This document shows positions 1-11,164 of a stretch of 64,000 nucleotides of DNA, one piece after another. Below the pieces are notes generated by a model that saw only the letters and a list, made by a program, of their open reading frames with translations, made no database searches and was not told the DNA's origin. The number at the start of each line of letters is the position of its first letter. Within the stretch, counting starts at the first letter, position 1. The stretch lies in assembly GCF_000412335.2 (NCBI RefSeq), contig NZ_KE161030.1:34014-98013 (forward strand). Reading direction: 5' to 3'. The DNA comes from Cedecea davisae DSM 4568. GTDB taxonomy: Bacteria > Pseudomonadota > Gammaproteobacteria > Enterobacterales > Enterobacteriaceae. A program made the position numbers and the translations under genes.

Positions 1-190
1 TTTTTATCAGAACCCTGGAAATTTTCTACACGAGCATGGTCATGCGACAAACGTGTCGGGAACACGTTTGAACGCCGCGTGCGGCGGCCCCGGAGGGGCG
101 AGTATCAGGATGATACGAGTAGTGTGGGAACTGCCAGGCATCAAATAAAACAAAAGACCTCAGCCTGACGGCTGGGGTTTTTTGTTTTCT
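1..190 (+). terminator. distal terminator region of an rRNA operon
   Basis: A row of four short perfect hairpins (about 74-118) is followed by a copy of the 5S rRNA 3' end (GGGAACTGCCAGGCAT, 126-141) and a strong intrinsic terminator (stem about 154-165/170-181, then a T run). This arrangement matches the T1-T2 region downstream of E. coli 5S genes, where a second GAACTGCCAGGCATCAAAT copy precedes T2. The 5S gene itself lies outside the window. Its position beside metA fits the E. coli rrnE location. Confidence 0.8.
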
Positions 191-326
191 GCTATCTTAA
201 AAAGCATCAAAAAAAACGGCCTTCCAAAACAATCAAATCTGCTGCCTTTAAGCCAGAAAACCAGCATAACCCTCTGTTTATCATTGCCGTCTCTAAATGA
301 AACATTTTCACCTTTTCGCTTCCGGC

Positions 327-355
327 TCGACATTATTCACTAATTTCGGTATCTT
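327..355 (+). promoter_or_regulatory. metA promoter (candidate)
   Basis: TCGACA (327-332) and TATCTT (350-355) are separated by 17 bp and sit directly upstream of the met boxes, so MetJ bound there would block initiation. Assigned by eye from the match to sigma-70 elements. Confidence 0.55.
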
Positions 356-356
356 C

Positions 357-388
357 AGCTGTCTGGATGTCTAAACGTTTAAACGTAT
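357..388 (+). promoter_or_regulatory. four tandem MetJ met boxes
   Basis: Four contiguous 8-bp units resembling AGACGTCT are visible: AGCTGTCT, GGATGTCT, AAACGTTT and AAACGTAT. MetJ dimers loaded with S-adenosylmethionine bind tandem met boxes cooperatively, so this array indicates methionine repression of metA. Confidence 0.85.
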
Positions 389-407
389 GCTTTGAGGATA
401 TAAGGTT

Positions 408-1337
408 ATGCCTATTCGGGTGCAGGACGAGCTACCAGCCGTCAATTTCCTGCGTGAGGAAAACGTCTTTGTGATGACATCTTCGCGCGCCAGCAATCAG
501 GAAATCCGTCCGCTAAAGGTGCTGATCCTGAATCTGATGCCAAAGAAGATTGAGACGGAAAATCAGTTCCTGCGTTTGCTCTCCAACTCGCCGCTGCAGG
601 TAGACGTTCAGTTGCTGCGTATCGATAGTCGTGAATCGCGGAATACGCCCAGCGAACATCTCAATAACTTCTACTGTAATTTTGAAGATATCCAGCACGA
701 TAATTATGATGGCCTGATAGTCACCGGTGCGCCGCTTGGGCTGGTCGAATTTAACGATGTTGCCTACTGGCCGCAGATCCAGCAGGTGCTGGAATGGGCA
801 AAAGATCACGTCACCTCAACGCTGTTTGTCTGTTGGGCCGTACAGGCCGCTCTGAATATTTTGTATGGCATTCCGAAGCAGACCCGCAATGAAAAACTCT
901 CCGGCGTTTATGAGCATCACATTACACATCCCCACGCTCTGCTGACTCGCGGATTCGACGATTCATTCCTGGCGCCTCATTCCCGCTATGCCGACTTCCC
1001 GGCCCAGCTGATCCGTGACTATACCGATCTGGAGATTCTGGCCGAAACGGAACAGGGCGATGCTTACCTGTTTGGCAGTAAGGACAAGCGCATCGCGTTT
1101 GTGACCGGCCACCCGGAATACGATGCTCTGACACTCTCCGGGGAATACTTCCGGGACATTGAAGCCGGGCTTGAGACTGAAGTGCCTTATAACTACTTCC
1201 CGGACAACGATCCGGGTAAAACACCCCACGCCACCTGGCGCAGCCACGGTAATTTGCTGTTCACAAACTGGCTAAACTACTACGTCTACCAGATCACACC
1301 GTTCGATCTGCGCCATATGAATCCTACGCTGGATTAA
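408..1337 (+). CDS. metA: homoserine O-succinyltransferase
   Basis: MetA transfers the succinyl group of succinyl-CoA to homoserine, the first committed step of methionine synthesis in the cytoplasm. The 309-residue length equals the E. coli enzyme. The nucleophilic cysteine lies in [11 protein letters not shown] (about residue 142) and the His/Glu pair in TGHPEYD (about 235-237), as expected for this glutamine-amidotransferase-like fold. The ATG follows a TTGAGGA ribosome site by about 9 bases. It is monocistronic, with met boxes in front and an intrinsic terminator behind, so MetJ control is expected. The yjaA and yjaB genes found between rrnE and metA in E. coli are missing here. Confidence 0.98.
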   Translation: MPIRVQDELPAVNFLREENVFVMTSSRASNQEIRPLKVLILNLMPKKIETENQFLRLLSNSPLQVDVQLLRIDSRESRNTPSEHLNNFYCNFEDIQHDNYDGLIVTGAPLGLVEFNDVAYWPQIQQVLEWAKDHVTSTLFVCWAVQAALNILYGIPKQTRNEKLSGVYEHHITHPHALLTRGFDDSFLAPHSRYADFPAQLIRDYTDLEILAETEQGDAYLFGSKDKRIAFVTGHPEYDALTLSGEYFRDIEAGLETEVPYNYFPDNDPGKTPHATWRSHGNLLFTNWLNYYVYQITPFDLRHMNPTLD

Positions 1338-1357
1338 GCGTTTCAGCCTCCCACCAC

Positions 1358-1380
1358 AAGCGCCTTCGGGCGCTTTTTTT
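1358..1380 (+). terminator. metA terminator
   Basis: AAGCGCC-TTCG-GGCGCTT hairpin with a UUCG-type tetraloop, followed by a T run. Confidence 0.9.
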
Positions 1381-1457
1381 GTACTCTGAAAACCACTTCC
1401 CTCTACGATCAAACTTTAATCATATAAATATCAATATGATAAATGATTTTTAATTTC

Positions 1458-1500
1458 AAAATGGAAATTGTTTTTGATTTTAAAAAATCATGAAGTAGTC
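1458..1500 (+). promoter_or_regulatory. aceBAK promoter / IclR operator region
   Basis: The core TGGAAATTGTTTTT (1462-1475) and the downstream GTAGTCTTA lie in an AT-rich leader that closely resembles the E. coli aceB control region. There IclR binds over the promoter and represses the glyoxylate shunt unless acetate or fatty acids are used. The IclR gene is convergent to the operon at 6312-7145. Confidence 0.75.
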
Positions 1501-1583
1501 TTAATTCTGTTGCATGAAAACTGCACAGCCGTGCCTGATCCACTTTTGGCCGTATCGACGGGATAAGACGAAGGAGTAACCGA

Positions 1584-3182
1584 ATGACACAACAGACAGT
1601 TAGCGAAGAGTTGGCCTTTAGCCAGCCGTTTGGCGAGCAAGAGAGACAAATCCTGACGCCGGAAGCCGTAGAATTCATCGGCGAACTGGTGGCTCGCTTC
1701 ACCCCGCAGCGTAACAAGCTGCTGGCGTCTCGGATTGCTGAACAGCAGGCTATTGATGCCGGCAAACTCCCTGACTTCAATTCGGAAACTGCTTCCATTC
1801 GTAATGGTGACTGGACAATTCGTGGCATCCCGCAGGACTTACTCGACCGCCGCGTGGAAATCACCGGGCCGGTTGAGCGCAAAATGGTAATCAACGCCCT
1901 GAACGCTAACGTGAAAGTGTTTATGGCCGACTTTGAAGATTCTCTTGCGCCGAGCTGGAGCAAAGTGATCGACGGCCAAATCAACCTGCGCGATGCGGTT
2001 AATGGCACCATTAGCTGGACCAACGAAGCCGGTAAAATCTATCAGTTAAAGCCCAATCCTGCGGTGCTGGTTTGCCGCGTTCGCGGTCTGCATCTGCCTG
2101 AAAAACATGTGACCTGGCGCGGGGAAGCTATCCCGGGAAGTCTGTTCGACTTCGGGCTTTATTTCTTCCATAACGTTGATGCGCTGCTTGCCAAGGGCAG
2201 CGGCCCATACTTCTACCTGCCAAAAACGCAGTCCTGGCAGGAAGCCGCCTGGTGGAGTGAGGTGTTCAGCTTTACGGAGGATCATTTCTCCCTGCCTCGC
2301 GGCACGATTAAAGCCACGCTGCTTATCGAAACGCTGCCGGCGGTATTCCAGATGGACGAGATCCTCCACGCTCTGAAAGATCACATCGTTGGCCTGAACT
2401 GCGGCCGCTGGGATTACATCTTCAGCTATATCAAAACGTTGAAGAATCACCCGGATCGTGTCCTGCCCGACCGTCAATCGGTCACGATGGATAAGCCATT
2501 CCTCAACGCCTACTCGCGCCTGTTAATTAAAACCTGTCATCGCCGTGGCGCTTTTGCCATGGGCGGTATGGCGGCATTTATTCCAAGCAAAGACAGCGCC
2601 CGCAATGAGTGGGTACTGAACAAGGTTAAAGCGGACAAAGAAATGGAGGCCAGCAATGGCCACGACGGCACCTGGATTGCTCACCCGGGGCTTGCTGACA
2701 CGGTAATGGAAGTGTTTGGCAAGAAACTGGGTTCAGGCCATAACCAGCTGGATGTTAAGCGCTACGAAGACGCGCCGATTACCGCGGCTCAACTGCTTGA
2801 GCCTTGCCCCGGAGAGCGCACCGAAGAAGGGATGCGCGCCAATATTCGCGTTGCCGTTCAGTACATCGAAGCGTGGATCTCCGGCAACGGCTGCGTGCCT
2901 ATCTACGGTCTGATGGAAGATGCCGCGACCGCTGAAATTTCCCGTACTTCAATCTGGCAGTGGATACATCACCAAAAGACGCTGAGTAACGGCCAGACCG
3001 TGACCAAAGCGCTGTTCCGCCAGATGCTTGCCGAAGAGATGTTGGTGATTCAGGAAGAGCTGGGCGACCAGCGTTTTAGCCAGGGACGCTTCGACGAAGC
3101 TGCGCGGCTGATGGAACAAATTACCACCTCAGAAGAATTAATCGACTTCCTGACGCTGCCGGGCTACCGCCTGCTTGCCTGA
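1584..3182 (+). CDS. aceB: malate synthase A
   Basis: AceB condenses glyoxylate with acetyl-CoA to give malate and CoA, the second glyoxylate-shunt reaction. The 532 residues are one fewer than in E. coli. The family signature KDHIVGLNCGRWDYIF is at residues 265-280, the glyoxylate-binding arginine lies in CRVRG (165-167), and a conserved acidic residue at D446 (YGLMED) fits the catalytic base. The ATG is preceded by AAGGAG. It is the first gene of aceBAK, 30 bp upstream of aceA, behind the IclR operator. Confidence 0.98.
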   Translation: MTQQTVSEELAFSQPFGEQERQILTPEAVEFIGELVARFTPQRNKLLASRIAEQQAIDAGKLPDFNSETASIRNGDWTIRGIPQDLLDRRVEITGPVERKMVINALNANVKVFMADFEDSLAPSWSKVIDGQINLRDAVNGTISWTNEAGKIYQLKPNPAVLVCRVRGLHLPEKHVTWRGEAIPGSLFDFGLYFFHNVDALLAKGSGPYFYLPKTQSWQEAAWWSEVFSFTEDHFSLPRGTIKATLLIETLPAVFQMDEILHALKDHIVGLNCGRWDYIFSYIKTLKNHPDRVLPDRQSVTMDKPFLNAYSRLLIKTCHRRGAFAMGGMAAFIPSKDSARNEWVLNKVKADKEMEASNGHDGTWIAHPGLADTVMEVFGKKLGSGHNQLDVKRYEDAPITAAQLLEPCPGERTEEGMRANIRVAVQYIEAWISGNGCVPIYGLMEDAATAEISRTSIWQWIHHQKTLSNGQTVTKALFRQMLAEEMLVIQEELGDQRFSQGRFDEAARLMEQITTSEELIDFLTLPGYRLLA

Positions 3183-3212
3183 ACCTAACCCTACAAATAT
3201 GGAGCATCTGAA

Positions 3213-4520
3213 ATGAAAACCTCACGTAGCCAACAGATTCAACAATTACAGCAAGAATGGACGCAGCCTCGTTGGGAAGGCATTCAGCGTACCTATAGCG
3301 CCGAAGACGTGGTGAAACTCCGCGGGTCGCTGAACCCGGAATGCACGCTGGCGCAGCACGGAGCGGCTAAGCTCTGGCGCCTGCTGCACGGAGAGTCGAA
3401 AAAAGGTTACGTCAACAGCCTCGGGGCATTAACCGGTGGCCAGGCTTTACAGCAGGCAAAAGCGGGTATTGAGGCTATCTACCTTTCCGGCTGGCAGGTC
3501 GCGGCGGACGCAAACCTCGCCTCCAGCATGTACCCGGATCAATCGCTCTACCCGGCGAACTCGGTTCCGTCCGTGGTCGATCGGATCAACAACAGCTTCC
3601 AGCGTGCGGATCAGATCCAGTGGGCTTCAAACATCGAGCCGGGCGATCCGCGCCATGTCGACTACTTCCTGCCGATCGTTGCCGATGCGGAAGCCGGTTT
3701 TGGCGGCGTACTTAATGCTTTCGAACTAATGAAATCGATGATTCAGGCCGGTGCTGCCGGGGTTCACTTTGAAGACCAGCTGGCCTCGGTGAAGAAATGC
3801 GGGCATATGGGTGGCAAAGTGCTGGTACCGACCCAGGAAGCCATTCAGAAGCTGATTGCCGCTCGTCTGGCGGCTGACGTAATGGGCGTTCCGACGCTGC
3901 TGATTGCCCGTACCGACGCCGATGCGGCCGACCTGATCACTTCCGACTGCGATGAATACGACCGCGAATTTGTGACCGGCGAGCGTACTCAGGAAGGCTT
4001 CTATCGCACCCGCGCCGGTATTGAGCAGGCTATCAGCCGCGGCCTGGCCTACGCGCCTTATGCCGACCTCGTCTGGTGTGAAACCTCTAAACCGGATCTG
4101 GATCAGGCTAAGCGCTTTGCGGATGCTATTCATGCTCGCTTCCCGGGTAAACTGCTGGCCTACAACTGTTCGCCGTCGTTTAACTGGAAGAAAAATCTTG
4201 ATGACAAAACCATCGCGGCCTTCCAGCAGGAACTGTCGAATATGGGCTACAAATACCAGTTCATTACCCTGGCCGGTATTCATAGCATGTGGTTCAACAT
4301 GTTCGACCTTGCCCATGCCTACGCTCAGGGCGAGGGGATGAGGCACTACGTCGAGAAAGTGCAGCAGCCAGAATTTGCCGCGGCTTCTGAAGGCTACACC
4401 TTCGTTTCCCATCAGCAGGAAGTTGGCACCGGCTACTTTGACCGGGTGACCACCATCATCCAGGGCGGCGCTTCCTCTGTCACCGCGCTCACCGGCTCCA
4501 CTGAAGAAGAGCAGTTCTGA
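3213..4520 (+). CDS. aceA: isocitrate lyase
   Basis: AceA cleaves isocitrate to succinate and glyoxylate, bypassing the CO2-releasing TCA steps during growth on acetate. The isocitrate lyase signature KKCGH is at residues 194-198 with the catalytic cysteine C196. The 435 residues are one more than in E. coli. It follows aceB by 30 bp and precedes aceK by 52 bp. The aceA-aceK gap holds a palindromic repeat (4530-4551) that probably helps set the much higher expression of aceA than aceK. Confidence 0.98.
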   Translation: MKTSRSQQIQQLQQEWTQPRWEGIQRTYSAEDVVKLRGSLNPECTLAQHGAAKLWRLLHGESKKGYVNSLGALTGGQALQQAKAGIEAIYLSGWQVAADANLASSMYPDQSLYPANSVPSVVDRINNSFQRADQIQWASNIEPGDPRHVDYFLPIVADAEAGFGGVLNAFELMKSMIQAGAAGVHFEDQLASVKKCGHMGGKVLVPTQEAIQKLIAARLAADVMGVPTLLIARTDADAADLITSDCDEYDREFVTGERTQEGFYRTRAGIEQAISRGLAYAPYADLVWCETSKPDLDQAKRFADAIHARFPGKLLAYNCSPSFNWKKNLDDKTIAAFQQELSNMGYKYQFITLAGIHSMWFNMFDLAHAYAQGEGMRHYVEKVQQPEFAAASEGYTFVSHQQEVGTGYFDRVTTIIQGGASSVTALTGSTEEEQF

Positions 4521-4529
4521 TCCTAAAAT

Positions 4530-4551
4530 CCCTCTCTCTACGGGGAGAGGG
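4530..4551 (+). repeat. short palindromic repeat between aceA and aceK
   Basis: CCCTCTC...GGAGAGGG forms a GC-rich hairpin. The same core (CCCTCTCCCC / GGGGAGAGGG) appears twice in the malF-malE gap at 24962-25102, so it belongs to a dispersed repeat family in this genome. E. coli carries REP-type palindromes in the aceA-aceK gap. Confidence 0.7.
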
Positions 4552-4572
4552 AGCAATCTGGCGGAGAAGCCT

Positions 4573-6315
4573 ATGACGCGCGGCCTGGAACTTCTGATTG
4601 CCCACACTATCCTGCAGGGGTTCGACGCGCAATATGGTCGATTCCTTGAAGTGACCGCCGGCGCTCAGCAGCGCTTTGAGCAGGCCGACTGGCACGCCGT
4701 CCAGCAGGCGATGAAAAGCCGTATCAATCTTTATGACCATCACGTTGGCCTGGTGGTGGAGCAACTTCGCTGCATCACCGGCGGGCAGAACACCGACGTG
4801 GCCTTTTTGCTGCGTGTGAAAGAGCAGTACACCGGACTATTGCCGGATTATCCGCGTTTTGAAATTGCCGAGAGTTTCTTCAACTCTGTCTATTGTCGGC
4901 TGTTCGACCACCGCTCGCTTACTCCCGAGCGGCTTTTTATTTTTAGCTCGCAGGCAGGAAAGCAGCTCCGGCCGCTGCCTCGTCCGCTGGCGAAAATCTT
5001 CTTCCCCGAGCAGGGATGGAACAAATTGCTGACAACCCTGCTTGCCGACCTCCCGCTGCGCCTTCCGTGGCAGGACCTGGCTCGTGACGTTAGTTATATT
5101 ACTGCCCATCTTACTGAAACCGTTGATGCCCAGGCGCTGAGTCATGCGTCTCTGGAAGTGGCTAATGAACTGTTTTATCGCAATAAGGCGGCGTGGTTGG
5201 TCGGCAAACTGGTGCTGCCGGAGGGCAAAATCCCTTTCTTATTGCCCATCCACCGTACCGACGACGGACAGCTGATGGTCGATACCTGCCTGACCAGTTC
5301 CGCGGAGGCGAGTATCGTCTTCGGCTTCGCTCGTTCGTATTTTATGGTGTACGCCCCATTCCCTGCCGCACTGGTGGAGTGGCTGCGCGAGCTGCTGCCG
5401 GGTAAAACCACCGCCGAGCTGTATATGGCGATTGGCTGCCAGAAGCACGGCAAAACGGAAAGCTACCGCGAATACCTGACTTATATTACGGGGACGGACG
5501 AGCAGTTTATCGAGGCGCCGGGCATTCGCGGCATGGTGATGCTGGTGTTCACCCTGCCGGGCTTTGACCGCGTTTTTAAGGTGATTAAAGATAAATTTGC
5601 GCCGCAGAAGGAGGTCAGCGCTGAGAGAGTGCGGGCCTGCTATCAGCTGGTTAAAGAGCACGATCGCGTCGGGCGCATGGCGGACACCCAGGAGTTTGAA
5701 AACTTTGTGCTGGATAAACGTCAGATAGGCCCCGAGCTAATGGCCCTGCTACGCCAGGAAGTGCCGGAGAAACTCACTGATTTGGGTGAACGCATCGCCA
5801 TCAGCCATCTCTACATTGAGAGGCGTATGGTGCCGCTTAACCTGTGGCTGGAGCAGGTTGAAGGCCAGCAGCTGCGTGATGCGGTAGAAGAGTATGGCAA
5901 CGCCATTCGCCAGCTCGCGGCGGCTAATATCTTTCCGGGCGATATGCTGTTTAAGAACTTTGGCGTTACGCGCCACGGGCGGGTGGTGTTCTACGACTAC
6001 GATGAGATTTGTTATATGACGGAGGTGAATTTTCGCGATATCCCGCCGCCGCGCTACCCGGAAGACGAGCTTTCGGCTGAGCCGTGGTACAGCATCTCAC
6101 CGGGCGACGTTTTCCCCGAAGAGTTTCGCCACTATCTCTGCGCTGACCCGCGCATTCGTCCGCTATTTGATGAAATGCACGGCGACCTTTTCCGCGCTGA
6201 GTTCTGGCGTGCCCTGCAAACCCGCATTCGTAATGGCCACGTCGAAGATGTCTTTGCCTATCGCCGCCGCCAGCGTTTCAGCCTGCGATTTGGCGAGGTA
6301 AAACGGGCGGGTTAG
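4573..6315 (+). CDS. aceK: isocitrate dehydrogenase kinase/phosphatase
   Basis: AceK phosphorylates and dephosphorylates isocitrate dehydrogenase, diverting isocitrate to the glyoxylate shunt. The 580 residues compare with 578 in E. coli. The ATP-binding loop APGIRG is at 315-320, with K336, D371, D457, N462 and D475 at positions expected for the atypical kinase core ([25 protein letters not shown]). The Shine-Dalgarno sequence is weak, in keeping with low expression. Its stop codon overlaps the stop of convergent iclR by 4 bp. E. coli arpA, which lies between aceK and iclR, is absent. Confidence 0.97.
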   Translation: MTRGLELLIAHTILQGFDAQYGRFLEVTAGAQQRFEQADWHAVQQAMKSRINLYDHHVGLVVEQLRCITGGQNTDVAFLLRVKEQYTGLLPDYPRFEIAESFFNSVYCRLFDHRSLTPERLFIFSSQAGKQLRPLPRPLAKIFFPEQGWNKLLTTLLADLPLRLPWQDLARDVSYITAHLTETVDAQALSHASLEVANELFYRNKAAWLVGKLVLPEGKIPFLLPIHRTDDGQLMVDTCLTSSAEASIVFGFARSYFMVYAPFPAALVEWLRELLPGKTTAELYMAIGCQKHGKTESYREYLTYITGTDEQFIEAPGIRGMVMLVFTLPGFDRVFKVIKDKFAPQKEVSAERVRACYQLVKEHDRVGRMADTQEFENFVLDKRQIGPELMALLRQEVPEKLTDLGERIAISHLYIERRMVPLNLWLEQVEGQQLRDAVEEYGNAIRQLAAANIFPGDMLFKNFGVTRHGRVVFYDYDEICYMTEVNFRDIPPPRYPEDELSAEPWYSISPGDVFPEEFRHYLCADPRIRPLFDEMHGDLFRAEFWRALQTRIRNGHVEDVFAYRRRQRFSLRFGEVKRAG

Positions 6316-7145
6316 CGCCCGCCGCCGTAAGCCTGAGTAATTTCTTTCGCCGCCTTAATCACCAGCGCGCCCAGCTCCGTAACCCGGTCGTCAGTCACGC
6401 GGGAAATCGGGCCGGAAATAGAAATAGCGGCAAACGCTTCACGATGCTCATCATAAATACATGAGGCCACGCAGCGCAGGCCCAGGGCGTGTTCTTCATC
6501 ATCAAACGAATAGCCGCGCTTGCGCGTCTGGGCTAAATCTTCTTTCAGATGCAGGGGCGAGGTGAGGGTGGCTGGGGTGTAGCTGTGCAGCCCTTTGCGG
6601 TGCAGCAGCCCGGCAACTTCATCGTCGCTAAGGTGCGCCAGAAACGCTTTCCCGGCTCCGGAAGCATGCATCGGCAGCTTGCCGCCAATGGGAGCCGACA
6701 TGCGCATCAATTGGGTACACTGAACCTGGTCGATAATAATCGCCTGATGGTCGCTGCTGTCGAGCACGGCAAGGTTAACCGTTTCGCCGGAATCTTCCAT
6801 CAGCTTGCGCAGGATCGGGTGAACAATCGCCAGCAGATTACGGCTTTGCAGGAAGCTGCTGCCAACCACAAAAGCGTGGGCGCCAATCGTCCAGTGGCCA
6901 AGGTCGCCAATCTGGCGAACAAAGCCCAGCTGCTGCATAGTGGTCAGCAGGCGGTGCGTGGTGGAGTTCGGTAAACCAGCCTGCTGAGCCAGCTCGGTGA
7001 GCGCCACGCTGCCGTGAGACTCGGCAATCCATTCCAGCAGTTTTAGCCCGCGGGTGAGGGATTGAACCTGCCCGGTAGCCGGTGGGGCCGCAGCGGCGGC
7101 GGCACGCGGTTTTTTACCTCGTTTAGCGGGAACGGTGGCAACCAT
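6312..7145 (-). CDS. iclR: acetate operon repressor IclR
   Basis: IclR represses aceBAK and its own gene, responding to glyoxylate and pyruvate. The 277-residue protein has a low-complexity Ala/Lys N-terminus, a winged helix-turn-helix at about 27-90 ([20 protein letters not shown]) and the C-terminal IclR effector domain. E. coli IclR has 274 residues. An operator-like palindrome (7168-7182) lies upstream of its start, as expected for autoregulation. It reads towards aceK with overlapping stop codons and no terminator between them. Confidence 0.97.
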   Translation of the reverse strand: MVATVPAKRGKKPRAAAAAAPPATGQVQSLTRGLKLLEWIAESHGSVALTELAQQAGLPNSTTHRLLTTMQQLGFVRQIGDLGHWTIGAHAFVVGSSFLQSRNLLAIVHPILRKLMEDSGETVNLAVLDSSDHQAIIIDQVQCTQLMRMSAPIGGKLPMHASGAGKAFLAHLSDDEVAGLLHRKGLHSYTPATLTSPLHLKEDLAQTRKRGYSFDDEEHALGLRCVASCIYDEHREAFAAISISGPISRVTDDRVTELGALVIKAAKEITQAYGGGR

Positions 7146-7167
7146 AGCGGACTCCTTTTTCGTATCG

Positions 7168-7182
7168 TGGAAATCATTTTCG
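7168..7182 (-). promoter_or_regulatory. IclR autoregulatory operator (candidate)
   Basis: TGGAAAT-C-ATTTTCG is an imperfect palindrome close to the IclR consensus TGGAAATnATTTCCA. It lies 23 bp upstream of the iclR start and shares the TGGAAAT core with the aceB operator. Confidence 0.65.
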
Positions 7183-7338
7183 TTTTATTTGGCGATTTTG
7201 CAACCGCTAAGCAGACTGATCGGAGGAGTGATGCTGAACATCTCTCATGTTACCGACTAGCGACTTTTCCGCCCCTGCAGTTTGTGCAAGTATGGGTCTG
7301 CAGGTCTGTCTGGCCCGGGAAAACAGGTGGGAGTGAGA

Positions 7339-10300
7339 GTGAGCAACAACGTAGAACGGCTTCATCAGCAATTAAGCGAACGCATTCTGGTACTGGACGG
7401 CGGCATGGGCACTATGATCCAGAGCTATCGTCTTGATGAAAGTGATTTCAGAGGAGAGCGCTTTGCCGACTGGCCGTGCGACCTGAAAGGCAACAACGAC
7501 CTGCTGGTGCTAAGCAAGCCCGAGGTTATCGCCGCGATCCACTACGCCTACTTCGAGGCCGGGGCGGATATCGTTGAAACCAACACCTTCAACTCCACCA
7601 CCATCGCCATGGCCGACTACCAGATGGAATCCCTGTCGGCAGAAATTAACTACGAAGCGGCGAAGTTGGCACGAGCCTGCGCCGATGAATGGACGGCGAG
7701 AACGCCGGAAAAACCGCGCTATGTTGCCGGGGTGCTTGGCCCCACAAACCGTACCGCATCAATTTCTCCTAACGTTAACGATCCCGCATTCCGTAACATC
7801 ACTTTCGATCAACTGGTAGAAGCTTACCGCGAATCCACCCGAGCGCTGGTGGAAGGCGGGGCTGACCTGATTATGATCGAAACGGTGTTCGACACCCTGA
7901 ACGCAAAAGCGGCGATATTCGCCGTTAAAACAGAATTTGAAGCGCTTGGCGTCGAGTTGCCCATCATGATTTCCGGCACCATTACCGACGCTTCAGGCCG
8001 TACGCTTTCCGGGCAGACGACCGAGGCATTCTACAACTCGCTGCGCCATGCGGATGCGCTCAGCTTTGGCCTTAACTGTGCTTTGGGGCCGGACGAGCTG
8101 CGCCAGTACGTTGCCGAGCTGTCACGCATTGCCGAATGCTACGTTACCGCACACCCTAACGCCGGGCTGCCAAATGCCTTCGGCGAGTACGATCTCGACG
8201 CTGACGTAATGGCCCTGCAGATTGGCGAATGGGCGCAGGCGGGTTTCCTGAATATCGTCGGCGGCTGCTGCGGCACTACGCCAGCGCACATTGCCGCGAT
8301 GAGCAAAGCGGTGGAAGGCGTTGCCCCACGCAAGCTTCCCGAGCTGCCGGTTGCCTGCCGTCTTGCCGGGCTGGAGCCGCTTAATATCGGCGCGGAAAGC
8401 TTGTTTGTAAACGTCGGGGAGCGTACCAACGTGACCGGCTCTGCAAAATTTAAGCGGCTGATTAAAGAAGAAAAATATAACGAAGCGCTGGACGTGGCCC
8501 TGCAACAGGTCGCCAGCGGGGCACAAATCATCGACATCAACATGGATGAAGGAATGCTCGATGCCGAAGCGGCAATGGTGCGTTTCCTGAATCTGATTGC
8601 CGGTGAGCCGGACATTGCCCGGGTGCCGATTATGATCGACTCCTCAAAATGGGAGGTCATCGAAAAAGGGCTGAAATGCATCCAGGGCAAAGGCATCGTC
8701 AACTCTATTTCCATGAAGGAAGGGATTGAGCCGTTTATCCACCATGCCCGGCTGGTACGGCGCTACGGCGCGGCCATGGTAGTCATGGCGTTTGATGAAG
8801 TCGGCCAGGCGGATACCCGCGAGCGCAAAATTGATATTTGCCGCCGCGCCTACAAGATCCTTACCGAAGAGGTCGGTTTCCCGCCCGAAGATATTATTTT
8901 TGACCCAAATATCTTCGCCGTGGCGACCGGCATCGAAGAACACAACAACTACGCTCAGGACTTTATCGGCGCCTGCGAAGACATTAAGCGTGAGCTGCCG
9001 CATGCGATGATTTCCGGCGGCGTTTCCAACGTTTCCTTCTCGTTCCGCGGCAATGAGCCGGTGCGTGAAGCCATCCACGCGGTCTTCCTCTACTACGCTA
9101 TCCGCAACGGTATGGATATGGGGATTGTTAACGCCGGGCAGCTGGCGATTTACGACGATCTGCCTGCCGAGCTGCGGGACGCGGTGGAGGACGTTGTTCT
9201 CAACCGTCGCGACGACAGTACCGAGCGACTGCTGGATCTGGCCGAGAAATATCGCGGCAGCAAAAGCGATGAAGCCGCCAACGCGCAGCAGGCTGAATGG
9301 CGCAGCTGGGACGTTGTTAAGCGCCTGGAGTATTCGCTGGTGAAAGGTATCACCGAATTTATCGAAGCGGACACAGAAGAAGCGCGCCAGCAGTCCACGC
9401 GCCCGATAGAGGTTATCGAAGGCCCGCTGATGGCGGGAATGAACGTGGTTGGCGACTTGTTCGGCGAAGGGAAAATGTTCCTGCCGCAGGTGGTGAAGTC
9501 GGCCCGCGTGATGAAGCAGGCGGTGGCTTATCTGGAGCCTTACATTGAAGCCAGCAAGGAAAAAGGCTCGACGAATGGCAAAATCGTGCTTGCCACGGTA
9601 AAAGGCGACGTACACGACATCGGGAAAAACATCGTTGGCGTGGTGCTGCAATGTAACAACTACGAAATTATCGACCTCGGCGTGATGGTGCCGGGGGAGA
9701 AGATTTTGAAGACCGCCCGTGAAGTCGGCGCGGATATTATCGGCCTCTCCGGGCTGATTACGCCGTCGCTGGACGAGATGGTTAACGTCGCCAAAGAGAT
9801 GGAGCGTCAGGGCTTTAAGCTGCCGCTGTTGATTGGCGGGGCGACGACTTCCAAAGCCCACACGGCGGTGAAAATCGAGCAAAACTACAGCGGTCCGACG
9901 GTGTATGTGCAGAATGCCTCCCGCACCGTCGGCGTGGTCTCCTCCCTGCTTTCAGAAACTCAGCACGATGATTTTGTCGCCCGCACGCGCAAAGAGTATG
10001 AGGTCGTGCGTACTCAGCATGCCCGCAAAAAACCGCGCACGCCGCCGGTAACGCTCCAGGCCGCGCGTGAGAACGACCTCGCCTTCGACTGGGATAGCTA
10101 CACTCCGCCGGTTGCCCATCGCCTGGGCGTGCAGGAAGTCACCGCCAGTATCGAAACGCTGCGTAACTACATCGACTGGACGCCGTTCTTTATGACCTGG
10201 TCTCTGGCCGGTAAATATCCGCGCATCCTGGAAGATGAAGTGGTGGGGGAAGAGGCGAAGCGGCTGTTTAAAGACGCCAACGAAATGCTCGACATGCTTC

Positions 10301-11022
10301 ATAACACTAAGGCAATGACGCCGCGTGGCGTAGTGGGCCTGTTCCCGGCAAACCGGGTGGGCGATGACGTGGAAGTTTACGCCGACGAGACGCGCACCCA
10401 GGTGAAGGCCGTGAGCCGTCATCTGCGCCAGCAAACTGAAAAAACCGGTTTTCCAAATTACTGCATCGCCGACTTCGTTGCGCCTAAACATAGCGGCAAA
10501 GCGGACTACATCGGCGCGTTTGCGGTTACCGGCGGCATCGAGGAAGACGCGCTGGCGGAGGCTTATGATGCCCAACATGATGATTACAACAAAATCATGG
10601 TGAAAGCGGTGGCGGACCGCCTGGCTGAAGCATTTGCAGAATATCTTCATGAGCGCGTGCGTAAGGTTTACTGGGGCTATGCGGCAACGGAGAATCTCAG
10701 CAACGAGGAGCTTATTCGCGAAAATTACCAGGGCATTCGCCCCGCGCCCGGCTATCCGGCCTGCCCCGAACATACCGAGAAAGCGGCTATCTGGGCGCTG
10801 CTCGACGTGGAAAACGTTATCGGCATGAAGCTGACCGAGTCCTACGCCATGTGGCCAGGCGCGTCGGTTTCCGGCTGGTACTTCAGCCACCCTGATAGCA
10901 AATACTTCGCCGTGGCGCAGATCCAGCGTGACCAGGTAGAAGACTATGCGCGGCGCAAAGGGATGCCGGTTAGCGAAGTCGAACGCTGGCTGGCGCCTAA
11001 CCTGGGCTACGACGCAGACTAG
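7339..11022 (+). CDS. metH: cobalamin-dependent methionine synthase
   Basis: MetH transfers a methyl group from 5-methyltetrahydrofolate through methylcobalamin to homocysteine. I chose GTG 7339 because it gives 1227 residues, the E. coli length, with a collinear N-terminus, and GGTGGGA lies 6 bases upstream. Upstream in-frame codons would add 19 unmatched residues. Modules in order: homocysteine domain with zinc ligands near C247 and C310-C311 (GGCCGTT); folate domain (about 360-640); cobalamin cap and domain with DVHDIGK carrying the cobalt-ligating histidine near 759; C-terminal AdoMet reactivation domain ([12 protein letters not shown]). Transcribed alone and divergent from iclR. Confidence 0.98.
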   Translation: MSNNVERLHQQLSERILVLDGGMGTMIQSYRLDESDFRGERFADWPCDLKGNNDLLVLSKPEVIAAIHYAYFEAGADIVETNTFNSTTIAMADYQMESLSAEINYEAAKLARACADEWTARTPEKPRYVAGVLGPTNRTASISPNVNDPAFRNITFDQLVEAYRESTRALVEGGADLIMIETVFDTLNAKAAIFAVKTEFEALGVELPIMISGTITDASGRTLSGQTTEAFYNSLRHADALSFGLNCALGPDELRQYVAELSRIAECYVTAHPNAGLPNAFGEYDLDADVMALQIGEWAQAGFLNIVGGCCGTTPAHIAAMSKAVEGVAPRKLPELPVACRLAGLEPLNIGAESLFVNVGERTNVTGSAKFKRLIKEEKYNEALDVALQQVASGAQIIDINMDEGMLDAEAAMVRFLNLIAGEPDIARVPIMIDSSKWEVIEKGLKCIQGKGIVNSISMKEGIEPFIHHARLVRRYGAAMVVMAFDEVGQADTRERKIDICRRAYKILTEEVGFPPEDIIFDPNIFAVATGIEEHNNYAQDFIGACEDIKRELPHAMISGGVSNVSFSFRGNEPVREAIHAVFLYYAIRNGMDMGIVNAGQLAIYDDLPAELRDAVEDVVLNRRDDSTERLLDLAEKYRGSKSDEAANAQQAEWRSWDVVKRLEYSLVKGITEFIEADTEEARQQSTRPIEVIEGPLMAGMNVVGDLFGEGKMFLPQVVKSARVMKQAVAYLEPYIEASKEKGSTNGKIVLATVKGDVHDIGKNIVGVVLQCNNYEIIDLGVMVPGEKILKTAREVGADIIGLSGLITPSLDEMVNVAKEMERQGFKLPLLIGGATTSKAHTAVKIEQNYSGPTVYVQNASRTVGVVSSLLSETQHDDFVARTRKEYEVVRTQHARKKPRTPPVTLQAARENDLAFDWDSYTPPVAHRLGVQEVTASIETLRNYIDWTPFFMTWSLAGKYPRILEDEVVGEEAKRLFKDANEMLDMLHNTKAMTPRGVVGLFPANRVGDDVEVYADETRTQVKAVSRHLRQQTEKTGFPNYCIADFVAPKHSGKADYIGAFAVTGGIEEDALAEAYDAQHDDYNKIMVKAVADRLAEAFAEYLHERVRKVYWGYAATENLSNEELIRENYQGIRPAPGYPACPEHTEKAAIWALLDVENVIGMKLTESYAMWPGASVSGWYFSHPDSKYFAVAQIQRDQVEDYARRKGMPVSEVERWLAPNLGYDAD

Positions 11023-11052
11023 TCGCCAAAAATAACCTTTCCTTACAACTTA

Positions 11053-11083
11053 CAAGGCGCTCTGTGAGCGCCTTGTCTCTTTA
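11053..11083 (+). terminator. metH terminator
   Basis: CAAGGCGCTC-TGT-GAGCGCCTTG hairpin followed by a short, interrupted T-rich tract (TCTCTTTA). The uridine tract is weaker than usual. Confidence 0.65.
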
Positions 11084-11164
11084 TTGAAGTTAAACCCTTA
11101 TACTGAAGGATGGTGGCTATTTTTGCCTCAGGAACCCTAAAAACTATAAGGAGAACAAGAATCC

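Noticed and set aside
126-141. A complete 5S rRNA gene at the left end
   Set aside because: Only the last roughly 16 bases of 5S are present. The preceding sequence is a row of hairpins typical of the rrn T1-T2 region.
7282-7338. Longer metH starting at ATG 7282
   Set aside because: The extra 19 residues do not match the family, and the GTG at 7339 has a good ribosome site and gives the exact E. coli length.
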